Below, one piece after another: positions 39,541-49,878 of a DNA stretch of 64,000 nt (the first letter of the stretch is position 1; each line of letters opens with the position of its first letter). The notes beneath the pieces were generated by a model. That model did not search any database. It was not told the origin of the DNA and saw only the letters and a list, made by a program, of their open reading frames with translations. Made by a program: the position numbers and the translations under genes. The stretch is taken from the NCBI GenBank assembly GCA_947626995.1, contig CANQUI010000003.1:26967-90966 (forward strand), in the 5' to 3' direction. This DNA is from an uncultured Eisenbergiella sp. (GTDB taxonomy: Bacteria > Bacillota > Clostridia > Lachnospirales > Lachnospiraceae).

Positions 39541-40467
39541 ATGTTACTGAGTGTGATCGTACCGTGCTTTAACGAAGAGGAAAATGTGGCCGCCTTTTAT
39601 AAGGAACTGATGAAGAACCGCCCTTTCTTTGAAAAGGAAGGGCTTCAGACGGAGATCCTTTATATCAATGACGGTTCCGCCGACAATACCGCCGCCGAGG
39701 TAAAGCGGCTGCATGAAAGAGACCGTTTCGTGCATCTGGTTTCCTTTTCCCGGAATTTCGGCAAGGAAGCGGCGATTTACGCCGGGCTGCAAAAAGCGAA
39801 AGGGGATTTTGTGGCGATCATGGACGCGGATCTGCAGGATCCGCCTTCGCTGCTTCCGGAAATGTTCTCTTATCTGAAGCAGGGGTACGATTCCGTGGCC
39901 ACAAGGCGCGCCACAAGAAAAGGCGAGCCGGTGATCCGTTCCTTTTTTGCCCGTCTTTTTTACCGGATCATGAACCGGATCTCCAAAACGGAGATTGTGG
40001 ACGGCGCGAGAGACTACCGGCTGATGACCCGGCAGGTGGTGGACAGCATTTTAAAGCTGTGCGAATACAATCGTTTCACCAAAGGGATTTACGGCTGGGT
40101 CGGCTATGAAACGAAATGGATCTCCTATGAAAATGTGGAGCGGGCCAACGGCAAGACCAAATTTAATTTCTGGCGCCTGTTTTTATATTCTCTGGACGGC
40201 ATCATGGCGTTTTCCACCGTGCCGCTGGCCATCTCCTCGGTGATGGGCGTCTTGTTCTGCCTTGCCGCCTTTCTGGCGATTCTGGCGCTGATTATCAAAA
40301 ATCTGCTCTATCACGATCCGGTGGCGGGATGGCCGTCCATGGTCTGCATCATCCTGCTTGTAAGCGGCGTCCAGCTGTTCTCGGTGGGGATTTTGGGGCA
40401 GTATCTGGCCAAAACCTATCTGGAAGTAAAGAGACGTCCGATTTATCTGATAAAGGAAGAACTGTAG
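39541..40467 (+). CDS. Glycosyltransferase family 2 (GtrB/DPM-like, C-terminal TMs)
   Basis: LSVIVPCFNEEENV, DADLQDPPSLLPEM, two C-terminal TM helices. Confidence 0.92.
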   Translation: MLLSVIVPCFNEEENVAAFYKELMKNRPFFEKEGLQTEILYINDGSADNTAAEVKRLHERDRFVHLVSFSRNFGKEAAIYAGLQKAKGDFVAIMDADLQDPPSLLPEMFSYLKQGYDSVATRRATRKGEPVIRSFFARLFYRIMNRISKTEIVDGARDYRLMTRQVVDSILKLCEYNRFTKGIYGWVGYETKWISYENVERANGKTKFNFWRLFLYSLDGIMAFSTVPLAISSVMGVLFCLAAFLAILALIIKNLLYHDPVAGWPSMVCIILLVSGVQLFSVGILGQYLAKTYLEVKRRPIYLIKEEL

Positions 40468-40468
40468 A

Positions 40469-41230
40469 ATGGAAACAAAAGCGGCGGTCAGCATTGTCAT
40501 GCCGGTATATAATGCGGCGGCTTATCTTTCAGAAACGGTAGCCAGCGTACAAAATCAGACCTTTCCGGACTGGGAGCTTCTCATGGTGGACGACCATTCC
40601 TCCGACGACAGCCGGACGATCATGGAAAAGCTGGCGGCCGAGGATTGCAGGATCCGCCTGCTGTCCACCCGGGAGGGGGAAAAGGGGCCTGCCTGCGCGC
40701 GGAATACGGGTACGAAAAACGCAAACGGGCGGTATCTGGCCTTTTTGGATTCCGACGATCTGTGGATGCCGGACAAGCTGGAAAAGGAACTGGATTTTCT
40801 GCATAAAAAAGAGGCCGCTTTCGCCTTTACGGCCTACGAATTCGGGGACGAGTCGGCGCGGGGCACCGGAAAGATCGTTTCGGTACCGCCGCGGCTGGTT
40901 TACCCAAAAGCCCTTTCCCGGACGGTGATCTTTACCAGCACCGTTTTATTCGATACGGACAGGATCGACAGAGCACTTTTATCGATGCCGGACATCGCCA
41001 GCGAAGATACCGCGGCCTGGTGGCGCATCCTGCGCGCCGGATATACGGCGTACGGCTTAAACGAGGCGCTGACGATATACCGGAGACCAAAGAAATCCCT
41101 GTCTTCCAACAAAGCGGCGGCGCTGTCGCGGATCTGGAATCTGTACCGAAAGCAGGAAGGGCTCTCCCTGCTTCGCAGCGCGTGGCATTTTACCTTCTGG
41201 GCCATTTTTGCGACGCTGCGGCGGCTGTGA
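40469..41230 (+). CDS. Glycosyltransferase family 2
   Basis: VSIVMPVYNAAAYLSETVASVQNQTFPDWELLMVDDHSSDDS. Confidence 0.92.
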   Translation: METKAAVSIVMPVYNAAAYLSETVASVQNQTFPDWELLMVDDHSSDDSRTIMEKLAAEDCRIRLLSTREGEKGPACARNTGTKNANGRYLAFLDSDDLWMPDKLEKELDFLHKKEAAFAFTAYEFGDESARGTGKIVSVPPRLVYPKALSRTVIFTSTVLFDTDRIDRALLSMPDIASEDTAAWWRILRAGYTAYGLNEALTIYRRPKKSLSSNKAAALSRIWNLYRKQEGLSLLRSAWHFTFWAIFATLRRL

Positions 41231-41293
41231 GGATCCTTTTCGCCCGCCGGAAGAGGGATCCGATTCGCCAGGAAAAATCAGAGGAAGTGACAC

Positions 41294-42688
41294 ATGAGAA
41301 GGAAAGATTCCCAAAAAAGACTGTTCATACTGTTGTTGTCCCTGCTGGGGCTTTGCATCCTGACTTCTTTTTACGCGCACGACTGGTTTGTCTACTATTA
41401 TCAGCATATTGCCAACAAGACGATGAACCGGTTTAATACCAACGGCCACCGTCTGATCATCGGTCTTTATTTCGCGCTGCTCTTTTTCTTTTCCAATACC
41501 TACGGCGCGTTAAAAATCGGCTACCTAAAGCCCGTCGATATCTTTCTTTCCCAACTGTTTGCGTTATTGTGCGTCAACGTGATCTCCTACAGCCAGCTGA
41601 GTCTGATGTACGGCTGGTTCATGCTGGGGGGAGAGCGGATGATCCGCATGACGCTGTTCCAGCTGCTCTTTTTTGCCGCCTGGGATTATCTGACCAATCT
41701 GGCGTACCGCAAGATTTTTCCGCCGCGCCGGCTCTTGCTGGTGTACGGCGAGCATCCCATCGAGGATATTCTGAATAAATTTTCCACCCGACGGGATAAG
41801 TACCATGTGGCCCGGTGCATGAATATCCGGGAGGGGTACGAGGCCATCCAGGAGGCGGTGCACGATTATGACGCCATCGTCCTTTGGGACATCCCCACCA
41901 TGGACCGCAACGAACTTCTGAAATACTGCTACAGCCGTTCCATCCGGATCTACATGATGCCCAAGATCCCCGACGTCATTGTAAAGGGAAGTTCCCAGCT
42001 GCATCTGTTCGACACGCCCATTTTGCTGACCAGGGAATACGCGCTGAACATTGAGCAGCGGATCGTCAAGCGGCTCATCGACGTGTGCTGCTCGCTGTTC
42101 CTTCTGATTCTGGCCTCCCCGTTTATGCTGCTGACGGCGTTTCTGATCAAGATCTATGACGGAGGGCCGGTTTTATACCGGCAGGTGCGCTGTACGCAGA
42201 ACGCAAAGGAATTTAAAATCCTGAAATTTCGCAGTATGCGGGTAGACGCGGAAAAGGACGGGGTGGCCCGGCTGGCGTCCAAGAACGATTCCCGCATTAC
42301 GCCCGTGGGCAGATTCATCCGGGCGGTACGCATCGACGAACTGCCGCAGCTGATCAATATCCTCAAAGGAGAAATGTCCTTCATCGGGCCGCGGCCGGAA
42401 CGTCCCGAGATCATCAGACAGTATATGGAGCAGATGCCCGAGTTTTCCTTCCGGATGAAGGTCAAGGCAGGGCTTGCGGGATACGCCCAGGTTTACGGAA
42501 AGTACAACACGACTCCCTACGATAAGCTGAAGCTGGATCTGTTCTACATTGAGAATTATTCCGTATGGCTGGACATCAAGCTGATGCTGCTGACGGCCAA
42601 GATCCTTTTTACGCCGGACAGCACGGAAGGGGTGGACGCCCGGCAGGTGACGGCCCTGCGCGGGCAGACAAAAGAGCGGGAGAAATGA
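41294..42688 (+). CDS. Exopolysaccharide polyprenyl glycosylphosphotransferase (initiating sugar transferase)
   Basis: KRLIDVCCSLFLLILASPFML, FKILKFRSMRVDAE, RIDELPQLINILKGEMSFIGPRPERPE. Confidence 0.93.
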   Translation: MRRKDSQKRLFILLLSLLGLCILTSFYAHDWFVYYYQHIANKTMNRFNTNGHRLIIGLYFALLFFFSNTYGALKIGYLKPVDIFLSQLFALLCVNVISYSQLSLMYGWFMLGGERMIRMTLFQLLFFAAWDYLTNLAYRKIFPPRRLLLVYGEHPIEDILNKFSTRRDKYHVARCMNIREGYEAIQEAVHDYDAIVLWDIPTMDRNELLKYCYSRSIRIYMMPKIPDVIVKGSSQLHLFDTPILLTREYALNIEQRIVKRLIDVCCSLFLLILASPFMLLTAFLIKIYDGGPVLYRQVRCTQNAKEFKILKFRSMRVDAEKDGVARLASKNDSRITPVGRFIRAVRIDELPQLINILKGEMSFIGPRPERPEIIRQYMEQMPEFSFRMKVKAGLAGYAQVYGKYNTTPYDKLKLDLFYIENYSVWLDIKLMLLTAKILFTPDSTEGVDARQVTALRGQTKEREK

Positions 42689-43692
42689 GGAAAATGCCGA
42701 TGCGGGAAGGATATGAGGAATACTGGAGAGAGGGCGTCGATCTCAAACGCTTCGTCCTTTGTATGAAACGGAAATTCTGGATGGTTCCGGCGGCGGCCCT
42801 GGTATGCGCCCTGCTTTTTGCCGCCTGCTATCTGGCGGTTTGGGCGCAAAAAGACTCAACGCCAAAGTACCGGTCGGAGGCGCTGTTTGCCATCCGTTAC
42901 AACATGCAAAAGGACGATGAGACGCTCAAGGCCTTTATCAACGAGTATAACGCCTATACCTGGGGCGATATGATGCGGTCGGACCGGGTGACGGCGGCCG
43001 TGATGGAAGAACTGCCGGATATGAGCCGGGCGCAGCTGGAGGATTCTCTGGATACGGCCATCGCATCCGATCCCGAATTTCTGACGGCGGGCTTTACCGC
43101 GGCTAATCCGGCCCTTTCCGAACGGATCCGGGACGCCTATATCCGGTCGATGGAGGCGTTTGGAACCACCCTGCGCGAGCGCGGGCTTACGGCCATCGAG
43201 GCGTGGAAGGTCGTTCCCGCCGTCCGGGTGAGAGAACAAAACCGGGCGGCAAACGCGGCGGCGCTTGGCCTGACGATCGGATTTTTTGCGGGGCTTCTTT
43301 TGCTGGCCGGCCGCTATGTGCTTGACGACAGGGTCCTGCTTTCCTCCGATGTGGAGCGCAGATACGAAATTCCGGTGTTGGGCTATCGGATGGCGGGACC
43401 GGGAGAAAAAACAGACCCGATGTTGGAACAAAATCTGTCCTATCGGAAGCAGAAGGGAACGGACCGCGAGATATCGGTGAGACAGATTCTGGAAGGAGAG
43501 GCGGATTTTGAGGCGCTGCGCCGGGACGGCGCCATCCTGACGATCCCGTGGAATACGCCCTGTCTGCGTCTGCTGGACCGGGTGTTTTCGGTACTGCGCG
43601 CGCAGGGTGTCGCCTTGTCCGGCGCCGTCATCGAGGGTGCAGACGGCAGATTTTTAAGCCGCTATTATGGAAAGGATCCGTGGCCGAAATGA
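42685..43692 (+). CDS. Wzz/chain-length-determinant-like membrane protein
   Basis: N-terminal TM, periplasmic-type middle, second TM AALGLTIGFFAGLLLLAGRYVLDDRVLLSSDVERRYEIPVLG; no Walker motif. Confidence 0.72.
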   Translation: MRKMPMREGYEEYWREGVDLKRFVLCMKRKFWMVPAAALVCALLFAACYLAVWAQKDSTPKYRSEALFAIRYNMQKDDETLKAFINEYNAYTWGDMMRSDRVTAAVMEELPDMSRAQLEDSLDTAIASDPEFLTAGFTAANPALSERIRDAYIRSMEAFGTTLRERGLTAIEAWKVVPAVRVREQNRAANAAALGLTIGFFAGLLLLAGRYVLDDRVLLSSDVERRYEIPVLGYRMAGPGEKTDPMLEQNLSYRKQKGTDREISVRQILEGEADFEALRRDGAILTIPWNTPCLRLLDRVFSVLRAQGVALSGAVIEGADGRFLSRYYGKDPWPK

Positions 43693-44477
43693 AACTGCAG
43701 ATTCTGGTATCGACGATGCAGCAGGACGTGCGCAGGCTGGCAGAGACCATGCGCCTGCAGGCGGAGAGCATCATCATCCATCAGGGAGAAGAGAACCGTT
43801 ACGAGGAATTTGAATACGAAGGCCATCGGATGCGCTGTTACCATTTTCGCGAGCGTGGGATAGGCCTGTCCCGAAACAACGCGCTGCTTCGCGCGGACGG
43901 CGATCTATGCCTGTTTTCGGACGAGGATATCGTATATGAAGACGGCGCGGCACAGCGGATCGAGGAAGCCTTTTTGGCCCACCCGGAGGCGGACGTGCTC
44001 CTGTTTAATGTAACAGTGCGGGAGGAACGCCGTACCTATTGGACAGAGCGGTTCCACCGGGTGCGCTGGTACAACTGCGGCCGGTATCCGGCTTTTTGTA
44101 TCGCGCTGCGCACCCAAAAGATGCATGCCGCAAATCTGACCTATTCGCTCTTGTTCGGCGGAGGCGCCCGGTATGCCAACGGGGAGGACAGCCTGTTTCT
44201 TTTTGACTGCCTCAGGACCGGCCTGAAGGTGTACGCGATTCCCATGGTCATCGGGGAAGAGATCTACCGCCCCTCCACCTGGTTTTTTGGTTACGACGAA
44301 AAGTTCTTTCACGACAGGGGCGTGCTGTATCATGCGCTTTACGGGATGTGGGCAAAGGCGATGGGACTGCGGTTTCTCCTGAAAAACAAAAAGCAGATGT
44401 GCGCGGGCAGGATCGGTTTTTTACAGGCAAAGAAGCTGTTGTTTACGGGGATAGAGGACGGAAAGAGGGAACTGTAG
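43689..44477 (+). CDS. Glycosyltransferase family 2-like
   Basis: LQILVSTMQQDVRRLAETM ... GIGLSRNNALLRADGDLCLFSDEDIVYEDG. Confidence 0.8.
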   Translation: MKLQILVSTMQQDVRRLAETMRLQAESIIIHQGEENRYEEFEYEGHRMRCYHFRERGIGLSRNNALLRADGDLCLFSDEDIVYEDGAAQRIEEAFLAHPEADVLLFNVTVREERRTYWTERFHRVRWYNCGRYPAFCIALRTQKMHAANLTYSLLFGGGARYANGEDSLFLFDCLRTGLKVYAIPMVIGEEIYRPSTWFFGYDEKFFHDRGVLYHALYGMWAKAMGLRFLLKNKKQMCAGRIGFLQAKKLLFTGIEDGKREL

Positions 44478-44480
44478 GAA

Positions 44481-45599
44481 ATGATTTTCTATTGTGCGAT
44501 CACGGCCCTGACGATTCTTTGGGCGCTGCCGGTTTCCGGCCGGATCGGCGGCACGAAGATGACGCGGCAAAGAGCGTTTCACCTGGTCTGTGTGACGGGT
44601 ATTTTTCTGACGCTGTCTGCCGTGGCGGCGCTGCGGGTAGGCGTGGGCAACGACTACGGAAAATATGTGGATATTTTTCATGAGATCAGCGCGGGAACCG
44701 ACGCCGCCTATGTGGTGACGGAGCCCGGCTTTAATCTTGTGGTAAAGGCCGTGTATGCCCTGTCCGGGTATGAAAACTATCTGCTTGTCTTCGCCCTGTT
44801 CGGGACGGCCACCGTTTTTTTATTTCTGCGGGCCATGTATGACCTGAGCGAGAATTTTTGGCTTTCCTTTTTCCTGTTTATGACGTTGGGCCTTTATTTT
44901 CGGACCTTTACCACGGTGCGTTATTATTTCGTGCTGGCGCTTTCTTTGTATTCCCTCCGCTATGTGCTGCGCAGGGAATACGGGAAATTCGTTCTGTGCG
45001 TGGCGTTTGCCGCGCTGTTTCATAAGTCGGCGCTGTTTCTTTTGCTGCTGGTTTTGCTGGCCCGTCTGCGGTACAAAAAAAAGGCGCTGATCGCCGGTGC
45101 GATCCTCTGTCCGCTGGTGTTTCTTCTGCGGGGACCGATCCTTGCGCTGGCGCTGTTTTTCTATCCCACCTTCCGGAATACGGTTTATCTTTCAGAGGAC
45201 GTGGGGCTGGCGGCGAATCTGTCCGGCATCGTGCGCTGTCTGTTTTTGTTTGCGTTGGCTTTCTGGTGCCGGGAGAGCCTGCAAAAGGAGGAAAACCGCT
45301 TTTACCTGAAGCTTTCCGTGCTGGGCTTTCTGCTTTACACCTGCGCGTCCTTCCTGCCGCTGGTGTCAAGGCTTGCCTATTATGCGGTGGCGCCGCAGAT
45401 CCTGTTGGTGCCGGGGCTTTTGGCCGGCGTGACCGACCGGAAAAAGAAGCGGATCGCGCTGGCGGCAGTGCTTTTCTTTGGGATAGCGTATTTCTTTGGT
45501 TTCCTGCACGCCGCCTCCGGCAGCGGGATTCAGGTGCTTCCCTATAAAACCTGGCTTTTTACGGATTGGAAGTGGATCAATGGATCGGATTACTTTTAG
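44481..45599 (+). CDS. EpsG-like polysaccharide polymerase, polytopic
   Basis: AALRVGVGNDYGKYVDIFHEI and FRTFTTVRYYFVLALSLYSLRYVLRREYGKFVLCVAFAALFHKSALFLL. Confidence 0.82.
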   Translation: MIFYCAITALTILWALPVSGRIGGTKMTRQRAFHLVCVTGIFLTLSAVAALRVGVGNDYGKYVDIFHEISAGTDAAYVVTEPGFNLVVKAVYALSGYENYLLVFALFGTATVFLFLRAMYDLSENFWLSFFLFMTLGLYFRTFTTVRYYFVLALSLYSLRYVLRREYGKFVLCVAFAALFHKSALFLLLLVLLARLRYKKKALIAGAILCPLVFLLRGPILALALFFYPTFRNTVYLSEDVGLAANLSGIVRCLFLFALAFWCRESLQKEENRFYLKLSVLGFLLYTCASFLPLVSRLAYYAVAPQILLVPGLLAGVTDRKKKRIALAAVLFFGIAYFFGFLHAASGSGIQVLPYKTWLFTDWKWINGSDYF

Positions 45600-46419
45600 T
45601 ATTGTGGTGGTTTGTTTAAATCCGGGCGCAAAGCTTGGGCAGACGGTGCAAAGCGTGCTGACGCAGCGCTACGGCGATTATGAGATTCTGGTCAAGGACG
45701 GCGGGTCGCAGGACGGATCGAAAGAGGGACTGCCGCAGGACAGCAGGATCCGTCTGCTCTGCTGTCCCGATGCCGGGATTTATGACGCCATGAATCAGGC
45801 GCTGCCCCTGCTCAGAGGGCAGTATGTGCTCTTTTTAAACTGCGGCGACACGCTCCATGACCGGGATGTCCTTTCGAACATGGCGCGGATCATAGAAAGG
45901 GAGAAAGAGAGCCGCAGCGGACGGGACCGGCTTTTGATTTTCTATGGCAACCAGTACAACCTGAAACAGAAAAGCGTGGTCTATTCGGCACCGGTGCTCC
46001 ATGATTTCACCTGCTATCGCAACGTGCCCTGTCATCAGGTCTGTTTTTACGACGCGCGCCTGTTTTCCCAGAGAGGGTACCTGCTCCGGTACCGGGTGAG
46101 GGCGGATTACGAGCACTTTTTATATTGTATTTATGAGAGAAAGGCCCGGGGCGTGTATACGGAGCTTCTGGTGGCGGATTACGAGGGCGGCGGGTTTTCC
46201 GAAACAAAAAAGAACCGGAAGATTTCCGCCAAGGAACACCGGGAGATCACCCGACGCTATCTGGGACGAAGGAAGGCGCTGCGGTACCGGCTGCTTTTGC
46301 TTTTGACGCTGGCGCCCCTGCGGAGCCGGATGGCGGAAAGCGAAACGCTGTCCCGGTATTATAATCGGATCAAGACAGGACTGTACCGTCTGGCCGGGAA
46401 AAGAGGAGAGGGCCGATGA
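45580..46419 (+). CDS. Glycosyltransferase family 2
   Basis: ITFSIVVVCLNPGAKLGQTVQSVLTQRYGDYEILVKDGGSQDGS...DAGIYDAMNQAL; ATG 45580. Confidence 0.92.
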   Translation: MDRITFSIVVVCLNPGAKLGQTVQSVLTQRYGDYEILVKDGGSQDGSKEGLPQDSRIRLLCCPDAGIYDAMNQALPLLRGQYVLFLNCGDTLHDRDVLSNMARIIEREKESRSGRDRLLIFYGNQYNLKQKSVVYSAPVLHDFTCYRNVPCHQVCFYDARLFSQRGYLLRYRVRADYEHFLYCIYERKARGVYTELLVADYEGGGFSETKKNRKISAKEHREITRRYLGRRKALRYRLLLLLTLAPLRSRMAESETLSRYYNRIKTGLYRLAGKRGEGR

Positions 46420-47705
46420 GAGTATTGTGGGTCTGTAATATCATGCTGCCGGTCATCGCAAAACAGCTGGGGGAATCCTACAGCGTCCGGGAAGGATGGC
46501 TTTCGGGCATCCTGGACCGGCTGCTGGACCGAAAAAAGGATGAAATCGAACTGGGGATCTGCTTTCCCGTGGAGGCGGAAAAAGACGGGCTGCGGGCAGA
46601 AATGAAGCTGGGAAAATGGGGGCGGCAGGTTGTCTGCTACGGATTTGCACAAGACCTGTCGCATCCGGAGCGCTATGAAGAAGGAATAGAGCTTTGCTTT
46701 GCGCGGATTCTGTCCCATTTCAAGCCGGATCTGGTTCACATTTTCGGGACCGAATTTCCCCATGCCTACGCCTGCGCGAAGGTTTATCACAGGCCCGAGC
46801 GGACGCTGGTGGGCCTGCAGGGGCTGATGTGCGCCTGTGCGAGAGCCTATATGGCCGGTCTGCCCGCGTCGGTGCAAAAAAGCCGCACGCTTCGGGACCG
46901 GCTCCGGCACGACAGTATGCGACAGCAGCAGGAAAAGTTTTTCCTGCGGGCCGCCCGGGAGGAAAGGCTTTTAAAATGCGTCGGACATGTGGCCGGACGC
47001 ACGCCCTTTGACAAAAAGACCGTGGCCGCCATCAATCCCGACGCGGCGTATCATTTTATGAATGAAACCATGCGCCCCGGTTTTTACCGGGGGGAATGGG
47101 AACCGAAACGCTGCCGCCGCTATGAGATTTTTGTGAGTCAGGCGGATTATCCCCTCAAAGGGTTTCATGATCTGCTGCAGGCCATGAAGGAGATTTTACA
47201 GGACTATCCGGAGGCCGGGATCGTGGTGGCCGGAAACAGCGTGCTGGGGATGGACGGCCCTGTCAGCAGGCTGAAGCTTCCGGCGTACGGAAAATACCTG
47301 CGCCGCCTGATCCGGGAAAACGGACTGTCGGGAAAGGTGCGGCCCCTGGGGCAGCTGCAGGAGGAAGAGATGAAACAGGCGTTTTTGGGATGTCATGTGT
47401 TTGTCTGCCCTTCCTATATGGAAAATTCCCCCAATTCCGTGGGGGAGGCGCAGCTTCTGGGCGTTCCCGTGGTCGCCAGCGACGCGGGGGGGATCCCCGG
47501 GATTGTGGAAGACGGAGTGGGCGGCCTTTTGTATCCCTGCGGAGATGTGCACGCCCTGGCGCAGGTGGTGAAGAAGGTCTTTTCGTCGGATGACTTCGCC
47601 CGCCGTCTCGGGGAAAGCCAGAGGGCTGTTTCCGCAGAGAAATATGACGGCGAACGCAATTACGAAACCCTGCGGCAAATCTACAAGGAGATCTGCAGCG
47701 CATGA
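46416..47705 (+). CDS. Glycosyltransferase family 4
   Basis: FVCPSYMENSPNSVGEAQLLGVPVVASDAGGIPGIVEDGVGGLLYP. Confidence 0.93.
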   Translation: MRVLWVCNIMLPVIAKQLGESYSVREGWLSGILDRLLDRKKDEIELGICFPVEAEKDGLRAEMKLGKWGRQVVCYGFAQDLSHPERYEEGIELCFARILSHFKPDLVHIFGTEFPHAYACAKVYHRPERTLVGLQGLMCACARAYMAGLPASVQKSRTLRDRLRHDSMRQQQEKFFLRAAREERLLKCVGHVAGRTPFDKKTVAAINPDAAYHFMNETMRPGFYRGEWEPKRCRRYEIFVSQADYPLKGFHDLLQAMKEILQDYPEAGIVVAGNSVLGMDGPVSRLKLPAYGKYLRRLIRENGLSGKVRPLGQLQEEEMKQAFLGCHVFVCPSYMENSPNSVGEAQLLGVPVVASDAGGIPGIVEDGVGGLLYPCGDVHALAQVVKKVFSSDDFARRLGESQRAVSAEKYDGERNYETLRQIYKEICSA

Positions 47706-48886
47706 GAACGGTATTTGTCTCCAATTACATCAACCACCATCAGATTCCCTTTTCGGACGCGCTCTACAAACGGCTGGGAGAGGACTATCATTTTATCCAG
47801 ACCGAACCCATGGAGGAAGAACGCAGGCAGATGGGCTGGCATACGGATGCAAATAAGCTGCCCTATGTGGTGTGCTCCTATGAGCAGGAGCAGCGGGCCA
47901 GGAAGCTCATTGCAGAAGCGGATCTTCTGCTGGCCGGTTGGACCGGACGGACGGATCTGTTTATGGACAGGCTGGGGGAGGATAAGCTGACTTTGCGCAT
48001 CAGCGAGCGGATCTACCGGGAGGGACAGTGGAAGGCAATTTCTCCCCGGGGACTTCTGGACAAATACCGGGAGCATATCCGGTTTCGGAAGGCGCCGGTA
48101 TATCTGCTGTGCGCGGGCGCTTATGTGGCCTCGGACTTTTCCCTGATCGGCGCGTATCCGCAAAAGAAGCTGAAATTCGGCTATTTTCCGCCGCTGCGCC
48201 GCTATGAAGAGGACGAGTTGTTTGAAAAAAAGCGCCGTTTCTGCCGGGAGGAAATCCAGATGGTCTGGGCAGGGCGGCTGATTCCGCTGAAGCATCCGGA
48301 ATATGTGACGCAAATCGCCGGGGAACTGAAACGGATGGGATACCGGTTCCATATCCATCTGATCGGCGGCGGCCCCATGGAAGAAACCATAGAAGAGAAG
48401 ATCAAAGAAGGCGGGCTGGAAAGCCGCTTTACCCGTTACGGCGTCCTGCCGCCGGATCAGGTGCGGGATGTGATGGAACAATGCCAGATCCATCTTTTTA
48501 CCAGCAATTATCTGGAGGGCTGGGGCGCCGTGGTCAACGAAGCCATGAACAGCGGCTGTTGCGTGATCGCCAACGCGCAGACCGGGGCGGCGCCGTTTCT
48601 GATTCGGGACAAGGAGAACGGCCTTCTCTATGCCGACGGCTCCTACAAGACCTTTTCCGACTGTGTGAAGCGGCTTGTGAAAGCGCCGGAGCAAATAGAA
48701 CGGATGGGCCGAAACGCGTACCGCACCATATCCGAAGAATGGAACGCCCAGCACGCGGCAGAGGAATGTCTGCGGTTTTATGAAAACTGGAAAGCCGGCA
48801 GGATAAGCCTGCCAGAGAGCGGGCCCCTTTCCGCAGCGCAGAATCTGCCCGCAAGATGGAAATACAGAGAGGGAAAGCTGGAATGA
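47702..48886 (+). CDS. Glycosyltransferase family 4
   Basis: MVWAGRLIPLKHPEYVTQIAGEL; LFTSNYLEGWGAVVNEAMNSGCCVIANAQTGAAPFLIRDKENGLLY. Confidence 0.9.
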   Translation: MRTVFVSNYINHHQIPFSDALYKRLGEDYHFIQTEPMEEERRQMGWHTDANKLPYVVCSYEQEQRARKLIAEADLLLAGWTGRTDLFMDRLGEDKLTLRISERIYREGQWKAISPRGLLDKYREHIRFRKAPVYLLCAGAYVASDFSLIGAYPQKKLKFGYFPPLRRYEEDELFEKKRRFCREEIQMVWAGRLIPLKHPEYVTQIAGELKRMGYRFHIHLIGGGPMEETIEEKIKEGGLESRFTRYGVLPPDQVRDVMEQCQIHLFTSNYLEGWGAVVNEAMNSGCCVIANAQTGAAPFLIRDKENGLLYADGSYKTFSDCVKRLVKAPEQIERMGRNAYRTISEEWNAQHAAEECLRFYENWKAGRISLPESGPLSAAQNLPARWKYREGKLE

Positions 48887-49878
48887 AACAGGATATTTTG
48901 GTAAGCGTTATCGTACCCTGTTATAATATAGAGGATTGCCTGGAGCGCTGCGTGAACAGCATCTGCGCGCAGACGTACGCCAATCTGGAGATCCTTCTGG
49001 TGGACGACGGTTCCACGGACCGCACGGGGGCGCTCTGCGACGCGCTGGCGGCCGCGGACGGACGGATCCGGGTCTTTCATAAGAAAAACGGAGGATCCTC
49101 TTCGGCGCGGAACCTGGGGATCGAAAACGCTTCGGGAGAATGGCTGGGATTTGTGGACAGCGATGACTGGATTGCACCGGAAATGTATGAAAGGCTGCTG
49201 GAAGCGGCGCTGACGCAGGACGTGGCAATTTCCCAGGCGTCCCGGGACGAGATCGACGAGGATCTTTGCCGGCGGCCGGACGTATGCGTCCCGCCGGAGC
49301 GGATCACGGTTTATTCGGACGAGGATTTTTTGCGGGAACTGCTGCTGCATAGAGGGGACTGTTCCTTTTGCACCAAGCTGGTGAAACGCACGCTGTTTGA
49401 GAGCCGGCGTTTTCCGGAGGGGAAGCTCAACGAGGACTTTATCCTGCTGGTGGAGATGCTGGCGGACGCAGCGCGTATCTGCGTCCTGCCGCAGCAGATG
49501 TATCATGTGTTTTACCGCAGCAACAGCAACACCAGAAAAAAAGACCGGGAAGAATTTTCCCGCGTCTTTATCGATATTGTGGAAAATGCGGACCGGGTGC
49601 AGGAACTGGTGGAAGAACACTATCCGAACCTGCACATCCCGGCGCAGCGTTTCGCTCTGTTTCAGAGACTGGAGTATCTGCTGCACATCCCGGTGAGCCG
49701 CATGTCGGACACAGACCCCTTTTATGCGGGGGTGAAACAATATCTGCGCAGGCATATCGGCGATACGCTGACCAATCCGTTTTTGACCGGGAAGAACAAA
49801 CTCTATCTGATCCTGCTGACCGCCGCGCCCAAAACGGTGCGCCGGGTGCATGAAGCGAAACGGAAACGGGCTATTTGA
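48883..49878 (+). CDS. Glycosyltransferase family 2
   Basis: VSVIVPCYNIEDCLERCVNSICAQTYANLEILLVDDGSTDRTG. Confidence 0.93.
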   Translation: MKQDILVSVIVPCYNIEDCLERCVNSICAQTYANLEILLVDDGSTDRTGALCDALAAADGRIRVFHKKNGGSSSARNLGIENASGEWLGFVDSDDWIAPEMYERLLEAALTQDVAISQASRDEIDEDLCRRPDVCVPPERITVYSDEDFLRELLLHRGDCSFCTKLVKRTLFESRRFPEGKLNEDFILLVEMLADAARICVLPQQMYHVFYRSNSNTRKKDREEFSRVFIDIVENADRVQELVEEHYPNLHIPAQRFALFQRLEYLLHIPVSRMSDTDPFYAGVKQYLRRHIGDTLTNPFLTGKNKLYLILLTAAPKTVRRVHEAKRKRAI

